Part shown: in pieces, positions 41,918 to 51,974 of the stretch
Position numbering within the stretch: the first letter of the stretch is position 1
Layout: every line of letters begins with the position of its first letter
Assembly (NCBI GenBank): GCA_025618425.1
Contig: CM046850.1
Location: 10,812,768-10,876,767, forward strand
DNA from: Heliocidaris tuberculata
Lineage: Eukaryota > Echinodermata > Echinoidea > Camarodonta > Echinometridae
Direction: 5' to 3'
DNA length: 64,000 bases
The notes under the pieces: generated by a model
Told to the model about the DNA's origin: nothing
What the model saw: the letters and a program-made list of their open reading frames with translations, nothing else
Databases searched by the model: none
Program-made: the position numbers and the translations under genes

Positions 41918-42518
41918 CGGGGTGGGGGGGGGGGGGGGCACTCGACCCCAAAAGTGGTGGGTATGTGCCGCCGGCAAGACAAAAAAGGGGGCTTCGGAAC
42001 GAGCGTATCATGAAAAGAATGGTCTTCGGAACTACTAACATTTTGGAAAAAGGGGATCTTTGGTACTGGATTACATTATAAATATGATGCTACGGAACTG
42101 GTTTCCATAAGCTCCCATTAGCTAAATACGCTGTGTGTCATGGCAAGTCTATGGTGTGTGTATTCATATAAGCGGGATTAATTCGCATGTATCCGCTCAG
42201 CGTGAATGGAAACTAAATTCCCTAGGGTGGATTAGAACCGGATTGGAAGCAATGGGAATTAAGGTATTAAGCACCTGGAATAAATCTCTTTTTCAACTTT
42301 TCACCAAAAATGATATTCTTCGAAACGGGCCGGGGCGGGCCGGAACGACGGAATGGAAAAAAAGGGTGCTTTGGAACGGTTTTCTTTCTATTTTTTTCTC
42401 AACAAGAAAAAAAAAAATGGTTTGATTTGGAACGGAAATTTGAGTGTAAAAATTGGGGTCTTCTGGGCAGCACATACCCACTGCACACTATTTACTAAGT
42501 GCTCAATCCCCCCCCCCG
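41918..42518. mobile_element. Poly-G-ended element, about 600 bp, inside LINE
   Basis: Begins CGGGGTGGGG then GCACTCGACCCC and ends AAGTGCTCAATCCCCCCC, the same design as 43429-44370. It splits the LINE frame between LALL and the VLLVDF block. A target duplication is not clear. Confidence 0.65.
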
Positions 42519-43428
42519 GTCTCTGCCATCATTAGTACCACGAAACAGATGTTAAGAGGCAAGCGATTAGAGTGTTACTAGTTGACTTCCAAAAAGCCTT
42601 CGACCGGATAAACCATAAGGTACTAATTGATAACCTTGTTACTATCGGGATTAATAACAAACTTGTAAATTGGATTAGATCCTTCCTGTGTTAGAGGCAA
42701 CAGAGAGTAAAGCTTGGTCAAACTACATCCGAATGGGCACATTCTTATGGCGGTGTACCTCAAGGGACCAAACTTGGACCTCTTTTGTTTATTACTATGT
42801 TGTCAGATTTGAAATTAGACCTTCCCATGGTTATGTTTGTAGATGACACCACTGAATATGATGTGTGTAACCTCAGCAGTCAGAATTCCCTTCAGTGTGC
42901 ATTGGATGAATTAGTCACGTGGTCAAAGGATAATGATAAGCGAATTAACTCTAAGAAACTAAAGGAATGGTGATAAACTTTACTAAGGACGAACTGACAC
43001 AACCACTGACCACTGAGGCCGAAACACTAAAGGAAAATATTGTTAGGACTATGGAGTAATGACCGATTGAAGTGGGATACCCGTATTGATGTGATTTACT
43101 CGAAAGTTGCAAGACGATTATTTCTGTTAGTGCAATTATACGAAGAGCAGGTCTTTCCCGATATGATTTGTGTAAATATTACAAAGCGAGTATGCATGTC
43201 AAGTCTTTCATGGCGGTCTAACTAATGAACAGTCAAAATTGCTGGAATCAGTACAAAAACGTGCCTTATACGAATCATCATCCCACAGCTATACCGATGC
43301 ACTAGTTGAGTTTAACTAAGAATCGCTATCAGACCGCAGGAGAAACATGTGTGCACAGTTATTTACCCAAATGCAAAAACCAGACCATAAGCTGAATTAC
43401 CTTCTCCCACCAAAAAGAGAGGATAAGT

Positions 43429-43715
43429 CCCGGGGGGGGGGGGGGGGGCACTCGAATTATATTTTGACAGGGGTGTGCCTCACGAATCCCCGAAAAGGGG
43501 GTCTAAGGAACTGACTTCAAGGTGTAAAATACGGGGTCTTGGGAACTATGATCTATTGGGCAGAGTGAAAAACAGGGTCTAGGGAACCAGGGGCGGATTC
43601 AGGATTTCGTATAAGGGGGGGGCACACAAATGCAGGATTGTCAACTTTGGGAAACTGCTTGGAGGAAGACCCATATTTTTTTGGTCTCTCGCCAGCCCTC
43701 CAAAAGTCGCTCAGT

Positions 43716-43763
<48 letters not shown>

Positions 43764-44370
43764 AGCGAGCAAAAAAAAAAAAATTTCGCCAGCCCTCCAA
43801 AAGTCGCTCAGTGGGGGGGGGGGGTTCTGGGGTCCAGTTCCCCTCCATAATTCTCTGACAAGCAAAAAAAAAAAAAAAAAAAAAAGGTTTTCTGCTCGAA
43901 AAGGGGGGGCACAATCGCAAATAGGGGGGGCACATTGCATTGTTTTCCCTCAAAAGGGGGGGCACGGGCCGGGATTGCCCCCCCCCTGGATCCGCCACTG
44001 TAGGGAACTACAAAACTAACCTCGCTTTATCGGCGGTACACCTTCGCTATCGCAGGATCTCGGAATGGGCCGCGCCGGGGGCCGCGCCCGCGCCGTGTAG
44101 CGCTAGTAGCTAGCTAGCTGGAGCAGTTTTCAAGGCTCGCGCGACGAAAGGGCCTAGGGCGCGAGACCAGGTCGAGCGACCACTGCCTCCGCCACGCTCC
44201 CGGCCGCATATGCGAAGGGATATGTTTCATAACGGGGGTCTTCAGAGCGGGGCTGAGCGGCTCCTGAGCGGAACTGAGTATCTAGAGAACGGAAATCGGG
44301 GTCTGAAAAAGGGGGTCATCAAAGCGGCACGTCCCCGTACCACCAATATACGTGAGTGCCCCCCCCCGGG
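43429..44370. mobile_element. Poly-G-ended element, 942 bp, perfect 8-bp TSD
   Basis: Starts CCCGGGGGG and GCACTCGAAT and ends GTGAGTGCCCCCC and CGGG, with GGATAAGT on both sides (43421-43428, 44371-44378). It contains a nested hAT-like MITE and a GC-rich stretch (44030-44220) rich in CGCG words. No coding frame. Confidence 0.85.
43588..44000. mobile_element. hAT-like MITE, 413 bp, nested
   Basis: Ends CAGGGGCGGATTCAGG and CTGGATCCGCCACTG with the 8-bp duplication TAGGGAAC (43580-43587, 44001-44008). The interior has a poly-G run of 46 bases (43717-43762) and duplicated CGCCAGCCCTCCAAAAGTCG words. Confidence 0.9.
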
Positions 44371-44378
44371 GGATAAGT

Positions 44379-44584
44379 ATGCTATCAGAAGCAGAAAACC
44401 TTTCCCACTGCCTTTGTGCAAAACCAAGAGGTACAAGGAGAAACATGTGTGCACAGTTATTTACCCAAATGCAAAAAACCAGACCATAAGCTGAATTACC
44501 TTCTCCCACCAAAAAGAGAGGATAAGTATGCTATCAGAAACAGAAAACCTTTCCCACTGCCTTTGTGCAAAACCAAGAGGTACG
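44379..44584 (+). repeat. 150-bp tandem duplication at the LINE 3' end
   Basis: The block GGAGAAACATGTGTGCACAG to GATAAGTATGCTATCAGAA occurs at 43341-43428 continuing at 44371, and again at 44438-44535. The AACCTTTCCCACTGCCTTTG block occurs at 44398 and 44548. The poly-G element inserted in the first copy. Confidence 0.82.
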
Positions 44585-44973
44585 AGGAGACTTTTTATCC
44601 CATACTGTTTGTATAACTTACAATAAGCATGATAAGTGTATAATGGTTCATGTATTGTAATGTGTTGTAAAATCAAGAAATACGAGGAGAATTTCCATCT
44701 CATCACATGGTGCTTCTGTTATAGTGCAATTATGATTCATGCTTTCCACAGTATATAGTGCAATATGATTCATGCTTTCCACAGTATTTTCTGCTCTTCT
44801 TTCTTTCCTTTCCCCCCTTCTCCTTCTCCTTCTAATTCTTCCTTTTCTATTTCTTCATTTTCTTCTTTTTTCCTCTTCTTTTCATCCTTCTTTGTCGTTC
44901 TTCTCCTTGTTCTTCTTGCTACTTTTTGTTTTCCTCCTTGTTTCTTTTTCTTCTAATTTTCTGTATATGATCT

Positions 44974-45245
44974 TGGCCCTGTTGCATAAAACTTTTATGT
45001 CATGATTTATGTCATGATCATGGGCGTAAATATGCAGGAAATTCTTTTCATCAGAGGGGGACGTAACAATAGGTCCCCCCCCCCCCCCCGATGGATAGAA
45101 TTGCGTAACAAATCTCCGCCACTGGTCATGATTCATGACATAAATCCCCGAATCACGACATAAACATAAATGTCAATGACATAGCTTATGCAGAGATTTA
45201 TGTCACGATCGAGATTTCTGTCACAAGTTTTATGCAACAGGGCCC
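44974..45245. mobile_element. Palindromic MITE with nested hAT-like element
   Basis: Ends GGCCCTGTTGCATAAAACTT and AAGTTTTATGCAACAGGGCC. It is interrupted at 45019-45124 by a 106-bp hAT-like insertion (CATGGGCG...CCGCCACTG) with the 8-bp duplication GTCATGAT (45011-45018, 45125-45132). Confidence 0.85.
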
Positions 45246-45624
45246 ACTGGAAAGCTTTTTATGTAAGCAATTACTCACAGGGTTTCAAAATATGTGTTAA
45301 ATTAATTATGCAGAATTTCAAGATTTTCTGAAATCAAGGAGAATCTTCATCGCATCTCATGGTGCTTCCATAATATACTGTATACAAGTGCAATATGATC
45401 CATGCTTTCGACTGTATTCTTTTTTTCTTCTTCTTCTTCCACCTTTTACTTCTTCTGTTCTTCTTTCTTCATTTCCATTTTCTTCTTCTTCTCCTTCATT
45501 TTCTGCCATTTTTTTTTTTACTTCTTCCTTTTTTTTTCTTTTCTTTTTATTCTTAATTCTTATTATTGTTTTTCTTTTTTCATCTTCTTGTTTTCTTCCT
45601 TTTCCTAATTTTCTATATGGTCTT

Positions 45625-45747
45625 GGGCTTGTAACATAAAAAGATAAATCAATCTTACGATTGCTATCAATTAAGTCTATGGCAAACCATGTACTGAAGA
45701 GTTACAATTGATCGTAAGATTGATTGTATCTCTTTATGTTACAGACC
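45625..45747. mobile_element. Palindromic MITE, 123 bp
   Basis: Ends GGGCTTGTAACATAAA and TTTATGTTACAGACCC, with arms AATCAATCTTACGAT and ATCGTAAGATTGATT. Confidence 0.78.
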
Positions 45748-45889
45748 CCTGGAAAGCTTTCCATGTTAGTAATTACATATTCATTATTTTCTAATATCAA
45801 TGACGTATTACCCGCGGTGCTATTACAGTGCCGACATCAGAATACAAGGGGAAAAGAAGAAAGAAAAGAAAGAAAGAAAAAAAAAAGAT

Positions 45890-46617
45890 CAGGGGTGCTA
45901 TTCTGAGATTTATTTTATCTTGATTTTAGTGAAAAAATTTTTAATTGTCATAACAAAATTTCAAATTGCAACATTTCACTGGTGTTTGCGCAAATGAATT
46001 CCGCGTACGCAGCCACTTTTGCGCAGGCATTAAAGGGGGTACCCAATGCTGAAACAATGTTAGTTCATTTAAAAGATCATGATTTTATTAGCAGAAAATC
46101 ATCTGCCTTAAGTTTTTTAAAAATTCGTGTTGCCAGAAAAATCCCCGAAATATGGTAAGACTTCAGGATATTTTGGCCCCTCAGCTGTGTCCCAATTTAA
46201 GCTTGGTAACCACAATGACGTCAAAGTGGTTACCCAGGTTCGCGTATTGCAGATGTGTTGCGCGCTAGACTGTACAAAATGCATTATACCTTGCGCGCAT
46301 TTTGCTATAATTGCGCGACAAGGTAACCACTTTGATGTCATTGTGGTTACCTAGCTGAAATTGGGACACAGCTGAGGGGCCAAAATATCCTGAAATCTTA
46401 CCATATTTCGGGGATTTTCTGGCAACACGAATTTAAAAAACAATTTAAGGCAGATGATTTTCTTCTAATAAAATCATGATCTTTTAAATGAACTAACATT
46501 GTTTCAGCATTGGGTACCCCCTTTAACCAATGATGCGCCATAAGCGTACATTTTGTTATGACAATTAAAATTATTTCACTAAAATCAAGATAAAATAAAT
46601 CTCACAATACCACCCCC
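45890..46617. mobile_element. Palindromic MITE split by a TTAA MITE
   Basis: The left arm CAGGGGTGCTATTCTGAG, GATTTATTTTATCTTGATTT (45890-45956) is inverse to 46547-46608. Its middle is occupied by the 489-bp TTAA element at 46034-46522. Without the insertion it would be about 235 bp. Confidence 0.75.
46034..46522. mobile_element. TTAA palindromic MITE, 489 bp (copy B)
   Basis: Same length and ends as copy A (36012-36500), with TTAA at 46030-46033 and 46523-46526. Only scattered differences from copy A were noticed, so the two are recent relatives. Confidence 0.9.
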
Positions 46618-46758
46618 AGGGCCCCCGTTTCATGAAACTTGCTTTCACTGATAATTTACAATAACTGTTATAAGCTACTGAAATCATTGCATCTGATTGG
46701 CTGAGAGCAAATTTGTCAGTAAAAATCACTGACAAGACACTTGATGAAACGCCCCCTG
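46617..46758. mobile_element. Palindromic MITE, about 142 bp
   Basis: Ends CAGGGCCCCCGTTTCATGAA and TTGATGAAACGCCCCCTG; target duplication not clear. Confidence 0.65.
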
Positions 46759-47190
46759 ATTGTAATCATGTTCTTAATTTTTGTTCTTGTGAGTATTGAA
46801 TTGTATATGGTTCGAATTTAAATAGGCAATTGATAATTATATTTCGATGTGTATATTAGCTACATGTATTTTTGGTACTCTATAATTTTCACAGTTTCTC
46901 TCTTTCTTCCTTTGTACATGGTTTGCTTTATTTTCCTTCTTCCTTCCTTTCCTCCTCTTCTTCCTCTCTTCCTCTATCTTCTTCTTCTTTTTCATTTCCT
47001 TCCCCTTATTTTCCCTCCCCTTCTTTCTCCTTTTCTTTCTCTTCTTATTCATATTTTATATGTTATAATTTGCCAACCCTTTAATGTTGCTGTTCCATGT
47101 ATTTTATTGAATTATGTTATTTGTCATTTTATCTGTACCATGTACCAATCTAACTTTTAAGTTGCAATAAAGAATAAATAAATAAATCAT
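46759..47190 (+). other. Pyrimidine tract and LINE-like 3' tail
   Basis: A TTCCTCTTCTTCC-rich stretch (46925-47050) is followed by GTTGCAATAAAG and (AATAAATA) repeats ending near 47190, typical of a LINE 3' end. No coding part was identified upstream. Confidence 0.45.
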
Positions 47191-47499
47191 TATGTTTACA
47201 AATTGATAATAAAAATAAAGTGAGTGAGTCCAAGGATGAGCAAGCAGTCCCATGATTACTCACTGACAAACTCTCTCACACTCAATCTCCAACCTCGCTC
47301 GTACACTTCCTTCCTCAAAACTGCGCAGCTCGCTGGGTAAAAAATTTCCATTTTTTTTTTCTGAGCAACAAAACAAAAAGGGATCCCCCCCCCCCGAACA
47401 TTTTTCAGGAAATTTATGTATGATTTTTTCCCCCAAACATTTTAAACAATTTTTATGTATGGTATTTTTTTTTTTCTGGTGATTTTTTTTTTAAATCTC

Positions 47500-47830
47500 C
47501 AAACACAAAAATAGATCTAGAAATAAGCTGCCCGAATATGAAGTGGTGGTTGCCCGAATATCGGAAAAATGCGCCACCACTGTTGGCAATAAAAACAACA
47601 AGGAGGGTGAAAAAAGGGCGAGGGGAGAGGAAAGGGAAAAGGAGAAAATAGAAAGGTGAAGAAAAAGAAAAGAAAAAAAGAAAAGGGAAAGGAAAGGAAA
47701 ACAAAAATGGAAAGAAAAGAAGGAATGGAAAAGGGAAGGAAAAAAAAAAAGAGGAAAAACTGGCCAATTGTTTTGCTCGCGAGGGACACTGGAAAGTTAA
47801 TATTCGGGCAAAAGGCATCCCCCTTCGGCA
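47500..47830. mobile_element. Fragment of the 38310-39311 hAT-like family
   Basis: Carries CCCGAATATGAAGTGGTGGT, a GCGCCACCACTGTTGGC word, a purine block (47610-47760) and GTTAATATTCGGGCAAAAGGC, all shared with 38310-39311. The ends are lost. Confidence 0.6.
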
Positions 47831-48010
47831 ATAGGCTTCGGCTTCGGCGTCGACATTTGCTCCGAACGCCTCCGATCGAGCTACATTTGCTCCATTCGAG
47901 CGACAATTCCTCCGCGACATTAGCTCCGTCGAAGAAAATGAATATGCGACAATATCATTGCTCCGCAACAAGTGCTTATTCGACAACTGCTCCGCCGACA
48001 TCGATAAATG
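47830..48010. repeat. Degenerate CGACAATTGCTCC-type repeat
   Basis: Imperfect units of about 18 bp with GCGACA and TTGCTCCG words, in the orientation opposite to 50690-50910, with which it shares the AAATGAATATGCGACAA segment in inverse. Confidence 0.7.
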
Positions 48011-48755
48011 CTTATATATGCGACAATATTATTGATCCAACGACAACCTTATATAAAGTCCTCATGAAAAGCGAACACAACGAATTCAGAACAATAGCTG
48101 TTGTTGGTGTTTTCGGATTTGGCAATAAATCTTTTAAAAGATTTTTTCTACCACTTTCCTTTCTGATTTTGCATATATACTTAATTATTCATCTATATGT
48201 TTTATTTTATTTTGTTACCCCCCCCCCCTCTCTCTCTCTTTCTTTATCTTGGACATTTTTAACACAACTGAGTAAATGAACATTTATTTCTAGATAGCCA
48301 TTCTATCTACTAGTCATGACACCTGCTAGTGGGGAAAACAAGCTAGTCCTGTATGTGGGTTGTTGCGAATTGCTAAAGCTCATATATAGGTTCAATTTAA
48401 TAGTGTAATAGTGAGTGGAAGGGAATACACGCCCAAAATATGGGGAATTGGAGGATTTAAGTGTTCGCTCCCGGGCCTCCCGCCATGCACGTGGGGCTTG
48501 CATAATGCCTCGCAAACAAAACAAATTGACATATATTATACTTATTAATATGGCAGTACTCTATCAAACAGAGAATATCATAATAATGCCTCCAGCTCCC
48601 TGACTCCGCCATGCGGAACTGCATGTGTTTTTTTAAAAAATATATATAAACAAAAGTAATACAAACATGAAAGATAAAAAAATACCAGTATTATCAAAGT
48701 ACGACAATCATTCTGGGTTGCCAAGTTCAACTTTTTAAACTGGTCAAGCGGGGTA
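48011..48755. other. Noncoding intronic DNA with a direct repeat
   Basis: The block at 48453-48625 (TTAAGTGTTCGCTCCCGGG onward) recurs at 50246-50415 directly after the TTAA element. No exon is recognised. Confidence 0.6.
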
Positions 48756-48759
48756 TTAA

Positions 48760-50245
48760 AGGTTCCCTTTTATGGAATTACAAAGGAACTTCAATTAGTA
48801 GACTTTTCTACTGTGAATCCAGATCTATCAACCATTTTACCTGAATTCCATTCATTAATCTGTAAACTTGAAAATAAAAAATTAATTGGGAACGCCCCTA
48901 AAAATTTTGGAAAATCGGTCCAGCGATCGATGACGTCATGTGACGTCACACTCAGAATGCTTGACTCCACGCAAGCTGAAAGTGTGTGTGTAGGCTATTG
49001 AACTTCGTGTAGATCCTAGCTTCGACTTCGTGTAGATCCTAGCTTCGACTTCGTGCCATTACAGCCCTTCATTTTAGTTTTTTTTTAATCCTATATCAAC
49101 GAACGATAACATCTTCTTCAGACAGAAGGAATAAAAGAGGAATTAGGGGCACGGCCGTATTTGTTTGAACCAGACATGTCGGATTCTGATTATATGACAG
49201 AGACGTCCCTGATTTCAATAACGGAGAAGATATCGACGGGAGACTTTGGAATTATAACTAGTAATTCCTTTTGATAATTAGATTGCCGATTAAATTTTAA
49301 TTTACGCATATCCACCAATTATGAATCTTGTTTGCGCTTGCAAAATGCCCCAGTCCTGATGAGGCTGAGCTGATAGCTGATCGAGGCAGTGAGCTCGACG
49401 TGCGCAGGTGTACACGCCGTGCCGTTCGGTCGTTCGCCTGCTGACCCTGCCTGGCCTGGGCGCGGCTTGGGTAGGGTTTTACTGGTGCATGGGGTGGTAG
49501 CGTTTTGTTTCTAGTAAATTCTAACATTGATATCCAGAAAACCCTTAGCTCTCCTGTTACCTTGCATGTTTTCATTGTGCTGCTATGAATAATAAGTACC
49601 GGTAGACTAAGTTAGTGTAGGTACAGTGATAGTTGATCAATAGATACCGTAGATCAAGTTTGATTTTGGGGATGGCATCTTGCTTCAGGGACGGCCTCTT
49701 CTTGATGCCAAACGCCGCATGCAGCCCCGTACTATCGAGGAAGTCCTCCGCACAAATGTGCTCGGAACACACGGACACTGCGGTCACTCGGCCCCTTCCA
49801 ATTGACGCGAGTTAGTTTCACTTTTGAGGTCCATTTTCTTCTAATATTTGGGTCTTTGAGGAATAAATGTAGACTTACACCCTCCTTTGTGATGTTGCTG
49901 CAACCTGCAAAGACACAGCGTTGCGGCATACTTCGATTTAGAGGTGGTTTTCGAGGTGGTATATAACTGCAAGTTAGTTTGCACGCGTATATATATGCAA
50001 GATATTGTAAACAAGCACCGGCGATGTCGGTTTGTGACGTCACACGTCAATCATGCTCGAAGAACGAGAATTCGGGGTTTAAAAGGGGGCGGAGCTTAGC
50101 AGACTCGTTTAGGCCTGAATACGTGGGGAAAATATTATTTTAAAAATATTCAGATACGTATTCATTGCAAACGGATGTCATTTTTCAATTTAGATGAGTA
50201 TCATGTACAAAATAACAAGAATTAGAATTTCATAGAAGGGAACCT
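48760..50245. mobile_element. TTAA-flanked element, 1486 bp, carrying a THAP domain
   Basis: Inverted ends AGGTTCCCTTTTATGGAATT and its inverse at the right (AATTTCATAGAAGGGAACCT). TTAA lies at 48756-48759 and 50246-50249. The interior includes two TGACGTCA-like words (48930, 50035), a short tandem CTTCGTGTAGATCCTAG (49000-49050) and a broken THAP zinc-finger frame. The element is too small for a full transposase. Confidence 0.78.
49655..49929 (-). pseudogene. THAP-type zinc-finger domain, frameshifted
   Basis: ATG 49929 opens MPQRCVFAGCSN, the C2 start of a THAP domain. It continues through SLHLFLKDPNIRRKW and VKLTRVNWKG. A frame change near 49800 is then needed to read RVTAVSVCSEHICAEDF, the C-H end of the domain, followed by KRPSLKQDAIPKI. 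All four expected zinc ligands (C, C, C, H) are present but in two frames. THAP domains bind DNA and are found in P-element-type transposases and many host factors. The frame change could be a mutation or, less likely, a short unrecognised intron. No catalytic domain follows. Confidence 0.72.
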
Positions 50246-50249
50246 TTAA

Positions 50250-50590
50250 GTGTTCGCTCCCGGGTCTCCCTCAACGTGGAGCTTGCAAACGCCTTGCAAA
50301 CAAAAACAAACAAATATTGACTAAACTGTACAGGTATTCTTTTTCTCTCTATAAGCTGGTCATAAGTATTCCTGGAATCAGCTTCCTGGCTCCTGCCGTG
50401 CTTAGCTGGTGTCGGCTTATTAAGACCAAAAGTAAACTATTAAAGAACAAAACACAGACAAGAATCAGAGCAAACGTCAAGCGTATGGCAGCGAAAGCAA
50501 ATACACAAACCATGATAAAGTAAAAAAACAACAACAAGAACAACAACAACAAAACAAAATAAAAACCTCCAAAGGCCTATGTACGTTGAG
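50250..50590. other. Second copy of the direct repeat and A-rich DNA
   Basis: Copy of 48453-48625 to about 50415, then AACAACAACAAC repeats at 50528-50552. No gene. Confidence 0.55.
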
Positions 50591-50597
50591 TCCAGTG

Positions 50598-50920
50598 GCG
50601 TATTGATGGGGGGGGGGGGGGGGGGGGACTTGTGGCTGTGTCCTCTCCCTTTAAAAACTTGCCGTTGGTACTACAATGCCCGTGTCGAGGAGCAAATGTC
50701 GCAGGAGCAATTGTCGCATATATTCATCTTTTTCGACGGAGTAGTTGTCGCGGAGCAAATCGCTTGATCGGAGCAAATGTCGACGGAGCAGTTATCGCAG
50801 GAGCAATTGACGTCGGAGCAATTAATTTCGCAGGAGCAATTTCCGCGGAGCAATTGTCGTATTTCTAGGAGCATTTGTCGCAGGAGCAATTGTCGCCGGA
50901 GCAAATGTCATACATCCGCC
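50598..50920. mobile_element. hAT-like end with an 18-bp GGAGCAATTGTCGC minisatellite
   Basis: Starts CAGTGGCGTATTGATGGGG. From 50690 to 50910 it consists of about 12 imperfect units of GCAGGAGCAATTGTCGC type. Several units are near-palindromic because CAATTG is self-complementary. The right end is not defined. Translations are six-residue repeats and are not considered coding. Confidence 0.65.
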
Positions 50921-51864
50921 CTATTAACTCCCTTCCTGTGCGCAAACCACTCATCCTACTCCTATGACACTTAAAGCTCATGTACAGTATTGGTAGCAAA
51001 AAGTAAATTGGAAAGAAACATGTTAAACATAGTCTCATGTTGTTCTCCTTGTATTAAAAGATGTCTGTAAGAGATCATTTGGTATTTCATCTATGATTTT
51101 GTGGTGAATTTTAGTGTAAATGTCTGTAAGTAGTGCTTGATCACTGCCATTATGCTACGACCCTTCCACCCCGACGGCTCCCCGCACAGCAATCTTGGGG
51201 GCTTCACAGAGAGACAGCGTGTGTGCACTGTGTGTAGCTACTTATCATTGGTTTTACAGTGTGTTTACAGTGTGTAGCACATGCTACCTTTGTTGGGATT
51301 TTACGTGCCTGTCCCGGCACATAAATTAGTTTTTGCCTCTTATTTGTTTAATATTAAACTTTAGGAGGCGAAATCTTCACAGTGTCTTAGTATTGCTAGT
51401 ATCTTGCTATTTATCCCCCCAAAAATGAAGAAATCTGACGAACAGTTTTTGAGGGCTTACCAAAACTTTACATGACCTTTAAAGAAAGAAAAAAAAATGG
51501 GGTTGAATGCCCGCCTATCCCTGGACTAAGCCTGTAATAATTTATTTAAAAAAAACCAAAACAAAAGATCTCCTTCAGAATCTTCAAACAAGAAATTAAG
51601 AATACATCAGTTAAAACCAAAAACACCGTCTGAGTTGTTATACAGATTATGTCAAGAATCACCCGAAAACCTTATTCAGTATTCGCTATTCGATTGGGGG
51701 AACGTGGCCCCCTTCTCCTTAGCCAAGCTGCTGATATCGGTAGTGATGTATATGAATCTGGAAATTCGTTTGACCTTTTTAATTCTGCATACATCCCATA
51801 TATATATATATATAAGTTATAGTATAAACTTTACTTGGAACTTCTCATCCTCATTTTGTGCCAG
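50921..51864 (+). other. End of LAMP-like intron 1
   Basis: AT-rich DNA without recognisable repeats except a TATATA run near 51800. It ends in the pyrimidine-rich acceptor CCTCATTTTGTGCCAG. Confidence 0.45.
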
Positions 51865-51974
51865 GAACATCAGCAAGTTCAAGGCCCGCCCCAAAACCCC
51901 GGTGGAAAGTGAAGGACAAGGATGGAAAACTGTGTATGCTGATGGAATTTCAAGGAACGGCGACTTTTGCATTG
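51865..51974 (+). CDS. LAMP/CD68-like glycoprotein, exon 2 (start of luminal domain)
   Basis: 110 bp between acceptor TTTTGTGCCAG and donor TTG/GTAGGT. Joined in phase 1 to exon 1 it reads GTSASSRPAPKP, then RWKVKDKDGKLCMLMEFQGT and ATFAL, and ends in phase 0. The W/Y-x-V-x-D-x-(D/N)-G-x-x-C-L/M pattern with a following hydrophobic strand is the characteristic opening of the LAMP luminal domain, where the Cys forms a disulfide. The Ser/Pro-rich start fits the hinge after the mucin stalk. The remaining domain, transmembrane helix and lysosomal sorting tail should be on later exons, which I could not find by 64000. Confidence 0.6.

Larger units (their letters stand above)
41599..44620 (+). pseudogene. 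LINE reverse transcriptase, interrupted and decayed
   Basis: Three collinear pieces of a CR1/L2-type non-LTR reverse transcriptase. Piece 1, 41599-41917, reads PDLIPSWILQ and RPTISLTPVSGKVLENLI. Piece 2, 42519-43428, has LLVDFQKAFDRINH, GGVPQGTKLGPLLF and the catalytic FVDD at about 42836-42847. Piece 3, 44371-44620, holds the C-terminal end with KYAIRNRKPFPLPLCKTKR and a stop. Poly-G elements separate the pieces. Several internal frameshifts and stops make it inactive. It lies in intron 1 of the LAMP-like gene, in sense orientation. Confidence 0.82.
44650..45790. repeat. Direct duplication, about 660-bp period, with a MITE in each copy
   Basis: The block at 44668-44973 (TGGTGCTTC, GTGCAATATGATTCATGCTT, pyrimidine tract, CTTGG) is repeated at 45333-45624. 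The block after the MITE, CTGGAAAGCTTTTTATGT (45246), is repeated at 45748. Each copy has a palindromic MITE at the same junction. Confidence 0.75.

Noticed and set aside
50690..50910. CRISPR-like array of regular short repeats
   Set aside because: Units are contiguous and degenerate without unique spacers, and the genome is eukaryotic.
50632..50974. Cys/Ser-rich and EQL-repeat peptides
   Set aside because: Products of the 18-bp minisatellite, open in several frames on both strands.
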